Assembly: GCF_965200585.1 (NCBI RefSeq)
Contig: NZ_OZ241361.1
Length of the DNA stretch: 64,000 bases
Source: Bacterioplanoides sp965200585
GTDB lineage: Bacteria; Pseudomonadota; Gammaproteobacteria; Pseudomonadales; Oceanobacteraceae
Strand: one strand, 5' to 3'
Under the pieces are notes generated by a model. It saw only the letters and a program-made list of their open reading frames with translations. It ran no database searches and was not told the DNA's origin. The position numbers were made by a program, and so were the translations under genes. This document shows positions 25,525-33,426 of the stretch, in pieces; the stretch's first letter is position 1; every line of letters begins with the position of its first letter.

Positions 25525-26817
25525 ATGGCTAATATTATCGACATCAAAGCACGCGAAGTTCTGGATTCCCGTGGTAACCCAACCATCGAAGCAGACGTGA
25601 CTCTGGAAGGTGGTTTCTTCGGTACAGCGTGTGCACCAAGTGGCGCATCAACCGGTACCCGTGAAGCATTAGAACTGCGTGATGGCGATAAAAGCCGCTA
25701 CCTGGGCAAGGGCGTTCTGAAAGCGGTTGAAAACGTAAACACTACTATCAAGTCTGCACTGGTGGGCATGGACGGTACCGATCAACGCGCTCTGGATAAC
25801 AAAATGCTGGAGCTGGACGGTACTGATAACAAGGCTAACCTGGGTGCAAACGCCATTCTGGCTGTTTCTCTGGCGGCGGCTAAAGCAGCTGCAACCGCAA
25901 AAGGTGTTGAACTGTACGAACACATCGCAGACATCAACGGTACTGCTGGCCAGTACTCGATGCCAGTACCCATGATGAACATCATCAACGGTGGTGAGCA
26001 CGCGGATAACAACGTTGATATTCAGGAATTTATGGTGCAGCCAGTGGGCGCTCCGACGTTTGCTGAAGCGCTGCGTGCAGGTGCTGAAATCTTCCACAGC
26101 CTGAAAAAAGTGCTGTCTTCTCAGGGCCTGAACACCGCTGTTGGTGACGAAGGTGGTTTTGCTCCTAATCTTGCGTCTAACGCTGATGCTCTGGCTGCCA
26201 TTAAAGAAGCCGTTGCTAACGCTGGTTACGAGCTGGGTAAAGACACCACGCTGGCTCTGGACTGTGCGTCTTCTGAATTCTACGTTGACGGCAAGTACGA
26301 CCTGAAAGGTGAAGGTAAAGTCTTCTCTGCAGAAGAGTTCTCTGATTACCTGGCAGAGCTGTGTGACCAGTACCCAATCGTGTCGATCGAAGACGGTCAG
26401 GACGAGTCTGACTGGGACGGCTGGAAGTACCAGACTGAAAAACTGGGCGCTAAAGTACAGCTGGTGGGCGACGACTTGTTCGTAACCAACACCAAGATCC
26501 TGAAAGAAGGTATCGAAAAAGACATCGCCAACTCTATCCTGATCAAGTTCAATCAGATCGGTTCTCTGACCGAAACTCTGGAAGCGATCAAGATGGCAAA
26601 AGACGCGGGTTACACGGCTGTGATTTCTCACCGTTCTGGTGAAACGGAAGACACGACCATTGCTGATCTGGCCGTTGGTACTTGTGCTGGCCAGATTAAG
26701 ACGGGTTCTCTGTGTCGTTCTGACCGTGTTGCTAAGTACAACCGTCTGCTGCGTATTGAAGAGCAGCTGGGCGCGAAAGCACCGTACAATGGTCTGAAAG
26801 AAATCAAAGGTCAGTAA
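25525..26817 (+). CDS. eno: Enolase
   Basis: A 430-residue glycolytic enzyme converting 2-phosphoglycerate to phosphoenolpyruvate. It opens IIDIKAREVLDSRGNPTIEADV, has the magnesium ligands in the DCASSEFY, SIEDGQDESDW and LVGDDLFVTN segments, and the catalytic ISHRSGETEDTTIADLAVG. AAGGAGATAG precedes the ATG. In the RNA degradosome of enterobacteria enolase also binds RNase E. The gene is followed by two composite hairpin elements that may end the transcript. Confidence 0.98.
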   Translation: MANIIDIKAREVLDSRGNPTIEADVTLEGGFFGTACAPSGASTGTREALELRDGDKSRYLGKGVLKAVENVNTTIKSALVGMDGTDQRALDNKMLELDGTDNKANLGANAILAVSLAAAKAAATAKGVELYEHIADINGTAGQYSMPVPMMNIINGGEHADNNVDIQEFMVQPVGAPTFAEALRAGAEIFHSLKKVLSSQGLNTAVGDEGGFAPNLASNADALAAIKEAVANAGYELGKDTTLALDCASSEFYVDGKYDLKGEGKVFSAEEFSDYLAELCDQYPIVSIEDGQDESDWDGWKYQTEKLGAKVQLVGDDLFVTNTKILKEGIEKDIANSILIKFNQIGSLTETLEAIKMAKDAGYTAVISHRSGETEDTTIADLAVGTCAGQIKTGSLCRSDRVAKYNRLLRIEEQLGAKAPYNGLKEIKGQ

Positions 26818-26835
26818 TTACTGCCTTGAAATCAG

Positions 26836-26945
26836 CTGATTGACCAGCGGTTTGTTAAGCCGCCCGCATCGCAAGGCACATCCATGTGCCGCGATGCTCT
26901 CGCAACATCCTGTTGCTGCTATTTAACAACCCTCTGATCAATCAG
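26836..26945. repeat. Composite hairpin element A (eno-ftsB)
   Basis: The 23-base outer arms (26836-26858 and 26923-26945) pair at 20 positions. Inside are GCATCGC/GCGATGC enclosing GGCACATCCATGTGCC (26875-26890), and a second hairpin GCAACATCCTGTTGC (26902-26916). The core, read on the minus strand, matches element B 40 bases away, but the outer arms are unrelated. With element B it fills the otherwise gene-free 316 bases between eno and ftsB. Confidence 0.75.
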
Positions 26946-26981
26946 CCTGTCGATAATCAGTGATTTTTCGGCAAAATAAAA

Positions 26982-27086
26982 AGAGGTTACTTATATATTC
27001 TTAAAGCAGCGACAGGATGTCGCGGTAGGATCGAGGGCCATGGACGGCCCACCGATCCGGCGGCTAAGAATATATAAGTAACTTCT
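26982..27086. repeat. Composite hairpin element B (eno-ftsB)
   Basis: An 18-base perfect outer stem, GTTACTTATATATTCTTA (26986-27003) with its complement at 27065-27082, extends to 26982-27086 with one G-T pair. Inside are GCGACAGGATGTCGC (27009-27023) and GGGCCATGGACGGCCC (27035-27050), the latter enclosed by GGATCG/CGATCC. The core shares its CAGGATGT and CATGGACG loops with element A in inverted orientation. It ends 48 bases before the ftsB start, so it may affect ftsB expression. Confidence 0.8.
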
Positions 27087-27133
27087 TTCCCTATTTAGGA
27101 AAGATAAAAACTACAAAACAAAAAGGAGGGAAA

Positions 27134-27421
27134 ATGCGCTGGCTGATTTACACCTTAATACCTGCAGCATTACTGCTGATCCTCCTCTATCGGTTGTGGT
27201 TTGATGATACTGGCTTGGTTGCCAGTAACGAACTGCAGCAAAAAATCGAACAACTGCAGCAGGATAATGAGGTTCAGCAAAATCAGAACCGTGCATTAAT
27301 GGCTGAAGTCAGAGATTTAAAAACCGGTAATGAAATTCTTGAAGAAAAAGCCCGCGAAGATTTGGGTTTAATTCGTGAAGGTGAAACCTTTATTCTTTTT
27401 GTTGATCCTGCCCAAAAATGA
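27134..27421 (+). CDS. ftsB: Cell division protein FtsB
   Basis: A 95-residue bitopic protein: one N-terminal membrane helix (LIYTLIPAALLLILLYRL) followed by a periplasmic coiled coil (residues ~32-70, rich in Q, E, L and N) and the conserved EEKAREDLGLIREGET segment. FtsB joins FtsL and FtsQ to activate septal cell-wall synthesis. AAGGAGGG precedes the ATG. Its last four bases (ATGA) overlap the start of ispD, so the genes are translationally coupled, as in many relatives. Confidence 0.93.
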   Translation: MRWLIYTLIPAALLLILLYRLWFDDTGLVASNELQQKIEQLQQDNEVQQNQNRALMAEVRDLKTGNEILEEKAREDLGLIREGETFILFVDPAQK

Positions 27422-28209
27422 CCAACACGAACAACGCTTCAACTACAGCTTCCTCTAAAGCCGCTGCCCCTAAATGCTGGTCAATTTTACCCGCTGCTGG
27501 TGTTGGCAGCCGGATGCAGGCCGATCGCCCTAAACAATATCTGCCGTTACATGATCAGTTCCTGATGGATCACACGCTGAGATTGATGCTGAGTTATCCC
27601 AGGTTTGAGCAACTGGTACTGGTGTTATCTGAAACAGACCCCTATTGGCCGGACAGTGCATTTGCCAATGATCCACGCATCATTCGTGCACCGGGCGGCA
27701 GCGAGCGTTGTTATTCGGTTTTAAATGGTTTGCAGGCATTGGAAGGTCTGGCTGCTGAAGATGACTGGGTTGCCGTGCATGATGTGGCCCGCCCGTGTTT
27801 GCAACACTCAGATCTGGATGCGTTATTTTCATCATTGGAAAATTCCGATTCAGAAAAGACCGGAGCTTGTGGTGCGATCTTAGCCTCTCCGACACGCGAT
27901 ACCATGAAACGTGGTATTAAACAGCCGGATGGAACCATCACCATTGATCACACGGTTGAGCGTGACCAACTCTGGCATGCGTTAACACCGCAGGTATTTC
28001 GGTACGCTGAATTAAAACAGGCGCTGGAATTTTGTTTGCAAAATCATCTGGAAGTGACCGACGAAGCTTCTGCGATGGAGCAGGTTAACAAGCAGCCATT
28101 ACTCATTGCAGGCCGAGCCGATAATATTAAAGTGACCCGCCCGGAAGATCTGGCACTGGCTGAGCTGTTCTTAGCTCAGCCTTTAAACCAGCCCTTAAAC
28201 CAGTCTTAA
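27418..28209 (+). CDS. ispD: 2-C-methyl-D-erythritol 4-phosphate cytidylyltransferase
   Basis: A 263-residue enzyme of the MEP isoprenoid pathway that joins CTP to methylerythritol phosphate. The nucleotide-binding start reads LPAAGVGSRMQADRPKQYLPL; VHDVARPC and the later VTDEASAME segment are also conserved. It overlaps ftsB by four bases and lies upstream of ispF, the usual ftsB-ispD-ispF order. The N-terminus has an extra ~20 Thr/Ser/Ala-rich residues, and the C-terminus ends in a tandem QPLNQPLNQS duplication. Confidence 0.96.
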   Translation: MTNTNNASTTASSKAAAPKCWSILPAAGVGSRMQADRPKQYLPLHDQFLMDHTLRLMLSYPRFEQLVLVLSETDPYWPDSAFANDPRIIRAPGGSERCYSVLNGLQALEGLAAEDDWVAVHDVARPCLQHSDLDALFSSLENSDSEKTGACGAILASPTRDTMKRGIKQPDGTITIDHTVERDQLWHALTPQVFRYAELKQALEFCLQNHLEVTDEASAMEQVNKQPLLIAGRADNIKVTRPEDLALAELFLAQPLNQPLNQS

Positions 28210-28246
28210 ATTGATTAACCATACTGAATAAAACAGAGATCTGATT

Positions 28247-28723
28247 ATGCGTATTGGCCACGGTTTTGATGTTCATAAATTTGGTGAAGGGGAGTTTGTT
28301 ACCCTGGGTGGCGTACAAATCCCTTATGAAAAAGGTCTGATTGCACATTCAGATGGTGACGTCGCTTTGCATGCATTAGCGGATGCATTATTGGGCGCAG
28401 CAGCGTTAGGCGATATTGGCAAACATTTTCCCGATACTGATGATGCCTACTCCGGCGCTGACAGTCGGGTTTTACTGCGTCATGTGGTCGGTTTAATTCG
28501 TGATAAAGGTTATCGGGTTGGTAATGTGGATATCACTATCATTGCTCAGGCACCCAAAATGGCACCCCACATTCAGGCAATGCGCGAACATATCGCGGCG
28601 GATTTACAGGTTCGTCTGGACGATGTAAATGTTAAAGCCACAACCACTGAAAAACTTGGTTTTGAAGGCCGTAAAGAAGGTATCTCGACCCATGCTGTAG
28701 CGTTATTGCTGGCGGCCGAATAA
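28247..28723 (+). CDS. ispF: 2-C-methyl-D-erythritol 2,4-cyclodiphosphate synthase
   Basis: A 158-residue trimeric zinc enzyme of the MEP pathway that cyclises CDP-methylerythritol phosphate. RIGHGFDVH provides the zinc ligands D8 and H10; the third His lies in the AHSDGDVALHALADALLGAAALGDIGKHFPDTD block. The C-terminal NVKATTTEKLGFEGRKEGI is the nucleotide-binding segment. truD starts three bases after its stop, so ftsB-ispD-ispF-truD-surE-pcm form one long operon. Confidence 0.97.
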   Translation: MRIGHGFDVHKFGEGEFVTLGGVQIPYEKGLIAHSDGDVALHALADALLGAAALGDIGKHFPDTDDAYSGADSRVLLRHVVGLIRDKGYRVGNVDITIIAQAPKMAPHIQAMREHIAADLQVRLDDVNVKATTTEKLGFEGRKEGISTHAVALLLAAE

Positions 28724-28726
28724 AGA

Positions 28727-29866
28727 ATGAATGACATGACTGAATCTGCATTACCCGTTTGGCCCAAACTTTACCCAGATACCCATGCCAGTGGCTGGCT
28801 TAAAGGCCATAACCAGGATTTTAAAGTAGTGGAAATTCCACTGAGTTTACCCTGTGGTGAGGGCGAACATATCTGGCTGGAAATCGAAAAAAACGGCGTA
28901 AATACCGGCTGGATTGCCAAGCAACTGGCTGAGCTGGTGGGTGTGAAAGAAATGGATGTGGGTTATGCCGGTTTAAAAGATCGTCATGCCATTACCCGCC
29001 AGTGGTTCAGTATTTATTTACCGCTGGTGCGTTTGCCCAACGGTGAGCCGGATTTTTCTTCAATTGAAAAAAATGAAGACGGCGAACAGATTCGTATTCT
29101 TCAGGTAACCCGTCATTCGAAAAAATTACGCCGTGGCGAATTGCTGGGTAATCGCTTTGAGATTCGTTTGCGCGATATCAGTTACCGCGACAGTGAAAAT
29201 GGTGGTGATAAAGCCGCACTGGAACGTAATCTGGAAGCCGTAAAACAAGGTGGTGTGCCCAATTATTTTGGCGAGCAGCGCTTTGGCCATAATGGCGGCA
29301 ATATTGAAGCCGCACGGCAGATGTTGACCGGTGAAACCACGGTTAAAAACCGCAGTAAAAAAAGCATTTATTTATCGGCAGCGCGCTCGTTAATTTTTAA
29401 CGAAGTTGTCGCGGCTCGTATTCAGCAGCAAACCTATTCGCAGGTTTCTGACGACGATATTGCCGCCGAACAACAGCTTATTAAGGGCCAGGCAATTCCA
29501 ACCGCGCCATTATGGGGGCGGGGGCGCCTGCAAACCCGTGGTGATGTGTTGGCGCTGGAAACTAAAGTTGCTGAACGTTATGCCGATATCTGCGACGGCC
29601 TTGAGCACCGTGGTTTAAATCAGGAGCGCCGGGCCGTGATCGCCGGGGTGGAGAATCTTTCCTGGCAATGGTCGGTATCAGATTCTGAGATGGCGGCCAG
29701 TGGTGATCCGGCCTGGCAAGGCACTAGCGGAGAAGATTTAACACTCTGCTTTTCGTTGCCAAGTGGGTATTATGCAACGTCCGTCATCCGCGAGTTGTTA
29801 TCTCCATTAGAGAAGACACCCGCTTGGCAAACTGACAACAAGCCACAAACCGACGATAAACCATAA
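28727..29866 (+). CDS. truD: tRNA pseudouridine(13) synthase TruD
   Basis: A 379-residue enzyme that makes pseudouridine at position 13 of tRNA-Glu and related RNAs. The catalytic Asp lies in VGYAGLKDRHAITRQWFS; NYFGEQRFGHNG and the TRUD insertion domain follow. Length is slightly above the ~350-residue norm, mostly from a hydrophilic C-terminal tail. A 14-base tandem repeat (AAACCGACGATAAA) straddles the stop codon region. Operon gene between ispF and surE. Confidence 0.96.
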   Translation: MNDMTESALPVWPKLYPDTHASGWLKGHNQDFKVVEIPLSLPCGEGEHIWLEIEKNGVNTGWIAKQLAELVGVKEMDVGYAGLKDRHAITRQWFSIYLPLVRLPNGEPDFSSIEKNEDGEQIRILQVTRHSKKLRRGELLGNRFEIRLRDISYRDSENGGDKAALERNLEAVKQGGVPNYFGEQRFGHNGGNIEAARQMLTGETTVKNRSKKSIYLSAARSLIFNEVVAARIQQQTYSQVSDDDIAAEQQLIKGQAIPTAPLWGRGRLQTRGDVLALETKVAERYADICDGLEHRGLNQERRAVIAGVENLSWQWSVSDSEMAASGDPAWQGTSGEDLTLCFSLPSGYYATSVIRELLSPLEKTPAWQTDNKPQTDDKP

Positions 29867-29904
29867 ACCGACGATAAATAGTTTTTTACGAGCAGAGAAA
29901 TATC

Positions 29905-30675
29905 ATGAAACTGATGCTTTCCAATGATGATGGTGTACATGCACCGGGCCTGAGAACACTGGCGCAAACATTGGAACAACAAGGTCATCAGATTCATGTG
30001 GTTGCCCCCGATCGTGATCGCAGCGGTGCCAGTAACTCACTGACACTCGACCGACCGTTACATCCCACTCGTCTCGATAATGGCTTTATCAGCATCAACG
30101 GTACACCAACGGATTGTGTTCACCTGGGTGTGAATGCTTTTTTTGATGGTGAATGTGAGCGTGTTATCTCGGGTATTAATGCCGGAGCGAACTTAGGTGA
30201 CGATGTGCTGTATTCCGGCACTGTGGCAGCAGCAATGGAAGGGCGCTTTTTGGGTAAAACCCCAATCGCTGTTTCCTTGGTGGGAAAACAACACTTTGCC
30301 ACGGCGGCGCGGGTCATTATTGAGCTGTTGCCACACGTTGAACAACTGGCTCTGCCCGCTAACTCCGTTATTAATATTAATGTGCCGGATCTTCCCTATG
30401 AGCAATTACAGGGATTTGCGATCACTCGCTTAGGTCATCGCCAGCGTTCCGATAACCCGGTATTAACCACCAACCCTCGCGGTAAAGACTGTTATTGGAT
30501 TTCTGCCGCCGGTGATGCCGCCGACGCCGGAGAAGGCACTGACTTTTATGCAATTAAGCAGCATCAGGTTTCCATCAGCATTATCCATATGGATATGACC
30601 TTACATACAGCCCAGGCGGATGTTGCCGCGCAGTTACAGACATTGATCGGCCAACACGATGGAATGGGTGGGTAA
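29905..30675 (+). CDS. surE: 5'/3'-nucleotidase SurE
   Basis: A 256-residue survival protein that dephosphorylates nucleoside monophosphates and short polyphosphates. The metal site is MKLMLSNDDGVHAPGL (D8, D9), followed by APDRDRSGASNSLTL and SGINAGANLGDDVLYSGTVAAAMEG. The surE-pcm-nlpD-rpoS order is classic for Gammaproteobacteria and links the gene to stationary-phase stress survival. Only five bases separate it from pcm. Confidence 0.96.
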   Translation: MKLMLSNDDGVHAPGLRTLAQTLEQQGHQIHVVAPDRDRSGASNSLTLDRPLHPTRLDNGFISINGTPTDCVHLGVNAFFDGECERVISGINAGANLGDDVLYSGTVAAAMEGRFLGKTPIAVSLVGKQHFATAARVIIELLPHVEQLALPANSVININVPDLPYEQLQGFAITRLGHRQRSDNPVLTTNPRGKDCYWISAAGDAADAGEGTDFYAIKQHQVSISIIHMDMTLHTAQADVAAQLQTLIGQHDGMGG

Positions 30676-30680
30676 CAGCC

Positions 30681-31343
30681 GTGAATGAACAGTACTTCGC
30701 CGGCATCGGCATGACCTCTCAACGTACACGTAACCGACTGGTAGATCGCTTAAGGGAATCCGGCATTAAAAACGATGACGTGTTACAGGTGATTGCCAGC
30801 ACACCACGTCACTTTTTTATTGATGAAGCCTTAGCCCATCGTGCCTATGAAGATACTGCGCTGCCGATTGGTAATGGTCAGACGATCTCTCAACCCTACA
30901 CCGTGGCACGTATGACTGAAGTGCTATTGGCGGCTGGCCCGCTGAATAAAGTGTTGGAAATTGGTACTGGCTCCGGCTACCAGACAGCGGTGCTCAGCCC
31001 GTTAGTGACGCATTTGTACAGCGTTGAGCGCATTGAAGCTCTGCATAAAAAAGCCGCTATGCGCCTGGAGGCGTTACAAATGCGTAATGTCACACTGGCA
31101 TTATCGGATGGTACCTGGGGCTGGCCTGAACATGGCCCGTATGACGGTATTCTGGCTGCGGCGGCTCCGGAAGATGTGCCGCAGTCGCTGCTGGATCAGC
31201 TGGCCGAAGGTGGCCGCTTGGTATTGCCAGTCGGTACAGAAGAACAAAAGCTGGTGCTGATTACCCGCCGGGGCAATCACTTCTCGCGTAAAACACTGGA
31301 GCCGGCGCGCTTTGTACCATTTTTGTCAGGCGTACAGCGTTAG
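30681..31343 (+). CDS. pcm: Protein-L-isoaspartate O-methyltransferase
   Basis: A 220-residue SAM-dependent repair enzyme that methylates isoaspartyl residues in aged proteins. The SAM-binding motif is VLEIGTGSGYQTAVL; the N-terminal ISQPYTVARMTE and the C-terminal LVLPVG segment are family signatures. The start is GTG at 30681, five bases after the surE stop, so translation is probably coupled. Confidence 0.95.
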   Translation: MNEQYFAGIGMTSQRTRNRLVDRLRESGIKNDDVLQVIASTPRHFFIDEALAHRAYEDTALPIGNGQTISQPYTVARMTEVLLAAGPLNKVLEIGTGSGYQTAVLSPLVTHLYSVERIEALHKKAAMRLEALQMRNVTLALSDGTWGWPEHGPYDGILAAAAPEDVPQSLLDQLAEGGRLVLPVGTEEQKLVLITRRGNHFSRKTLEPARFVPFLSGVQR

Positions 31344-31379
31344 GTTCACAACCCATTTATTTCTGATTAAGGACATTCT

Positions 31380-32282
31380 ATGAAGCACCTGTGGCTGTTT
31401 CTGAAAGGCATTGCTATGGGAGCGGCCGATGTGGTTCCCGGTGTGTCGGGTGGCACCATTGCCTTTATTACCGGCATCTATACCGAGCTGCTGGATTCGA
31501 TTAAAAGCATCAATATTAATGCGCTGCAAACCTTGTTTAAGCAGGGGCCAAAGGCAGCCTGGCAAGCCATTAATGGCACCTTTTTGCTGGTGTTGGGCAG
31601 TGGTGTGCTGCTGGCGTTGTTATCACTGGCCAAGGTACTGCACCACTTATTACTGACACAGCCGGAATTATTATGGTCATTCTTTTTTGGTCTGATCATT
31701 GCGTCCAGTTGGCATATCGGCAAAGAGATTCAGGGTTGGAACTTTCGTAAAGCACTGACCCTGCTGGCGGGGATTGTTATTGCAGCGGGCATTAGTCTGG
31801 CATCGCCGTCGTCAGTGGAGGCAACGCCACTGATTTTGTTTGCCGCAGGTAGCATTGCTATTTGTGCCATGATTCTTCCGGGTATCTCCGGCAGCTTTAT
31901 TCTGTTGCTGATGGGATTGTATGAACCGATTCTGGCGGCTTTAAAGGCATTGGACCTGGGAGTGATGGCGTTGTTTGCCGCAGGTGCCGGGATTGGCTTG
32001 CTGCTGTTTTCCCGTATTCTGAGCTGGTGTCTGCATCACTATAAAGATGTGATGTTTGCTCTGTTGACCGGGTTTATGTTGGGGTCGCTGGCCAAAGTCT
32101 GGCCCTGGAAAGAAACCATCAGCACACGAATCAACTCCAAAGGAGAGGAAGTTCCTTTCCTGCAGAGCAATAGTTTGCCGCTGGAGCAGGCGCCAGAGAC
32201 TCTGATTCCTGCCCTGTTACTCATGATTGCCGGTGCCGGGTTGGTACTGATTCTGGAAAAAGTTGCACAATCGAATGAGTAA
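31380..32282 (+). CDS. popT: DUF368 membrane protein, PopT-type undecaprenyl phosphate translocase
   Basis: A 300-residue inner-membrane protein with about eight hydrophobic helices and the two DUF368 signatures: GAADVVPGVSGGTIAFITG near the N-terminus and ILPGISGSFILLLMG in the middle. DUF368 proteins such as PopT of Vibrio cholerae have been described as flippases that return undecaprenyl phosphate to the cytoplasmic face for cell-wall and O-antigen synthesis. Assignment here rests on family identity; the symbol is tentative. It lies between pcm and nlpD, where relatives often have other membrane genes. A terminator follows. Confidence 0.85.
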   Translation: MKHLWLFLKGIAMGAADVVPGVSGGTIAFITGIYTELLDSIKSININALQTLFKQGPKAAWQAINGTFLLVLGSGVLLALLSLAKVLHHLLLTQPELLWSFFFGLIIASSWHIGKEIQGWNFRKALTLLAGIVIAAGISLASPSSVEATPLILFAAGSIAICAMILPGISGSFILLLMGLYEPILAALKALDLGVMALFAAGAGIGLLLFSRILSWCLHHYKDVMFALLTGFMLGSLAKVWPWKETISTRINSKGEEVPFLQSNSLPLEQAPETLIPALLLMIAGAGLVLILEKVAQSNE

Positions 32283-32335
32283 CAGCGGTAGTCGCTGTTT
32301 GATAAATGTGCAAACATTTGTTCAGTAAAAGAATG

Positions 32336-32365
32336 AAGCGGCAGGTTAGTACTGCCGCTTTTTTG
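32336..32365 (+). terminator. Terminator after the DUF368 gene
   Basis: AAGCGGCAG and CTGCCGCTT pair around a seven-base loop and are followed by a run of T residues. It marks the end of the ftsB-to-popT operon. Confidence 0.85.
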
Positions 32366-32546
32366 TATCTGAGCGTATGACTAGCGTATAGAAAGATCTT
32401 TTGGAGTAAAAAAATTCTTTTTTTTAGAGTTTTTTGGAATAAGTATTTCAATTTTAATTTTGAATGGTTAGAAAGAACGTGGAATCCGTCACAAAACAAA
32501 AAGCTGTCGTTTCTGAGTGTCAAAAAATAACCATCTGCGGGCGATC

Positions 32547-33317
32547 ATGAAAATTACCTCCCATGTCATATTAGTCATGTTAGTTACACTCGTAACAGGA
32601 TGCCTCTCCAGTCGCGATTTTGTTTCAGTTGAAAGAAAGTTCAGTAGTGAAGAAAAGACGACGGGATTCCATCGCGTTAAAAAAGGAGACACTCTGTTTT
32701 CGATTGCCTGGCGCTATGGACTAGACTTCCGAACGTTAGCAAACGCTAACTCGATATCAGCACCCTATACCATCTACCCGGGACAAAAAATTGACGTTCG
32801 TAATATCCCCCGCCCTGCGGCAATTCAGGCCAGCCGCAGTGTCGAAAAACCGTCAAAACCACCCGTCACAAACACCGTCAAATCTCAGCCTCAGGCTAAA
32901 ATCAGTCATAAGACGCCACCTCCGCCAGTCAGCAACCGAGAAGCAAGGTGGCAGTGGCCGGTGAACGGCCGTTTAATAAGTAGTTTTTCGACCAGAAAGC
33001 CCGTAAACAAGGGGATTGATATCGACGGTGCTTTGGGTGAATCTGTGTTGGCAGCAGCGGCTGGAACCGTAGTTTACGCGGGACGTGGACTACGTGGTTA
33101 TGGCAACCTGGTAATCGTCAAACACAATGAGACTTACCTCAGTGCCTACGCCCATACCAGCCGGATTGTGGTCAGTGAACAAGACGTTGTTAAAGCTGGC
33201 CAGAAGATTGCCGAAATAGGATCTACTGGTACCGACAAAGTGAAACTTCACTTTGAGATCCGCAAAAACGGCAAGCCGGTTGATCCACTTAAGCACTTAC
33301 CTGCCAAACGGAGGTAA
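32547..33317 (+). CDS. nlpD: NlpD-type LysM/LytM lipoprotein
   Basis: A lipoprotein of about 256 residues with lipobox LVTGC, a LysM domain (FHRVKKGDTLFSIAWRYGLDFRTLANANSI), a Pro/Lys linker, and a C-terminal LytM/M23 domain. The catalytic site is degenerate: the first zinc-ligand His reads N in NKGIDIDG, and the first His of the usual HLHFE reads K (KLHFE). This matches E. coli NlpD, which activates the amidase AmiC during cell separation rather than cutting peptidoglycan. The ATG at 32547 is preferred over a GTG at 32517. It lies directly upstream of rpoS, whose promoter often sits inside nlpD. Confidence 0.92.
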   Translation: MKITSHVILVMLVTLVTGCLSSRDFVSVERKFSSEEKTTGFHRVKKGDTLFSIAWRYGLDFRTLANANSISAPYTIYPGQKIDVRNIPRPAAIQASRSVEKPSKPPVTNTVKSQPQAKISHKTPPPPVSNREARWQWPVNGRLISSFSTRKPVNKGIDIDGALGESVLAAAAGTVVYAGRGLRGYGNLVIVKHNETYLSAYAHTSRIVVSEQDVVKAGQKIAEIGSTGTDKVKLHFEIRKNGKPVDPLKHLPAKRR

Positions 33318-33426
33318 GACATCCGAATCCCGGACTTGAGTGGATAAAAAGTAATCAATCGTTCTGGTATGAAATCTGTTTCGGTTCAGATTCAGGATGA
33401 TCACACTAAACAAGGCGGGAAACGAC

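Noticed and set aside
25669..26631. A 320-residue open frame antisense to enolase
   Set aside because: It is a reverse-strand shadow of a highly expressed gene with strong codon bias; the enolase frame is certain.
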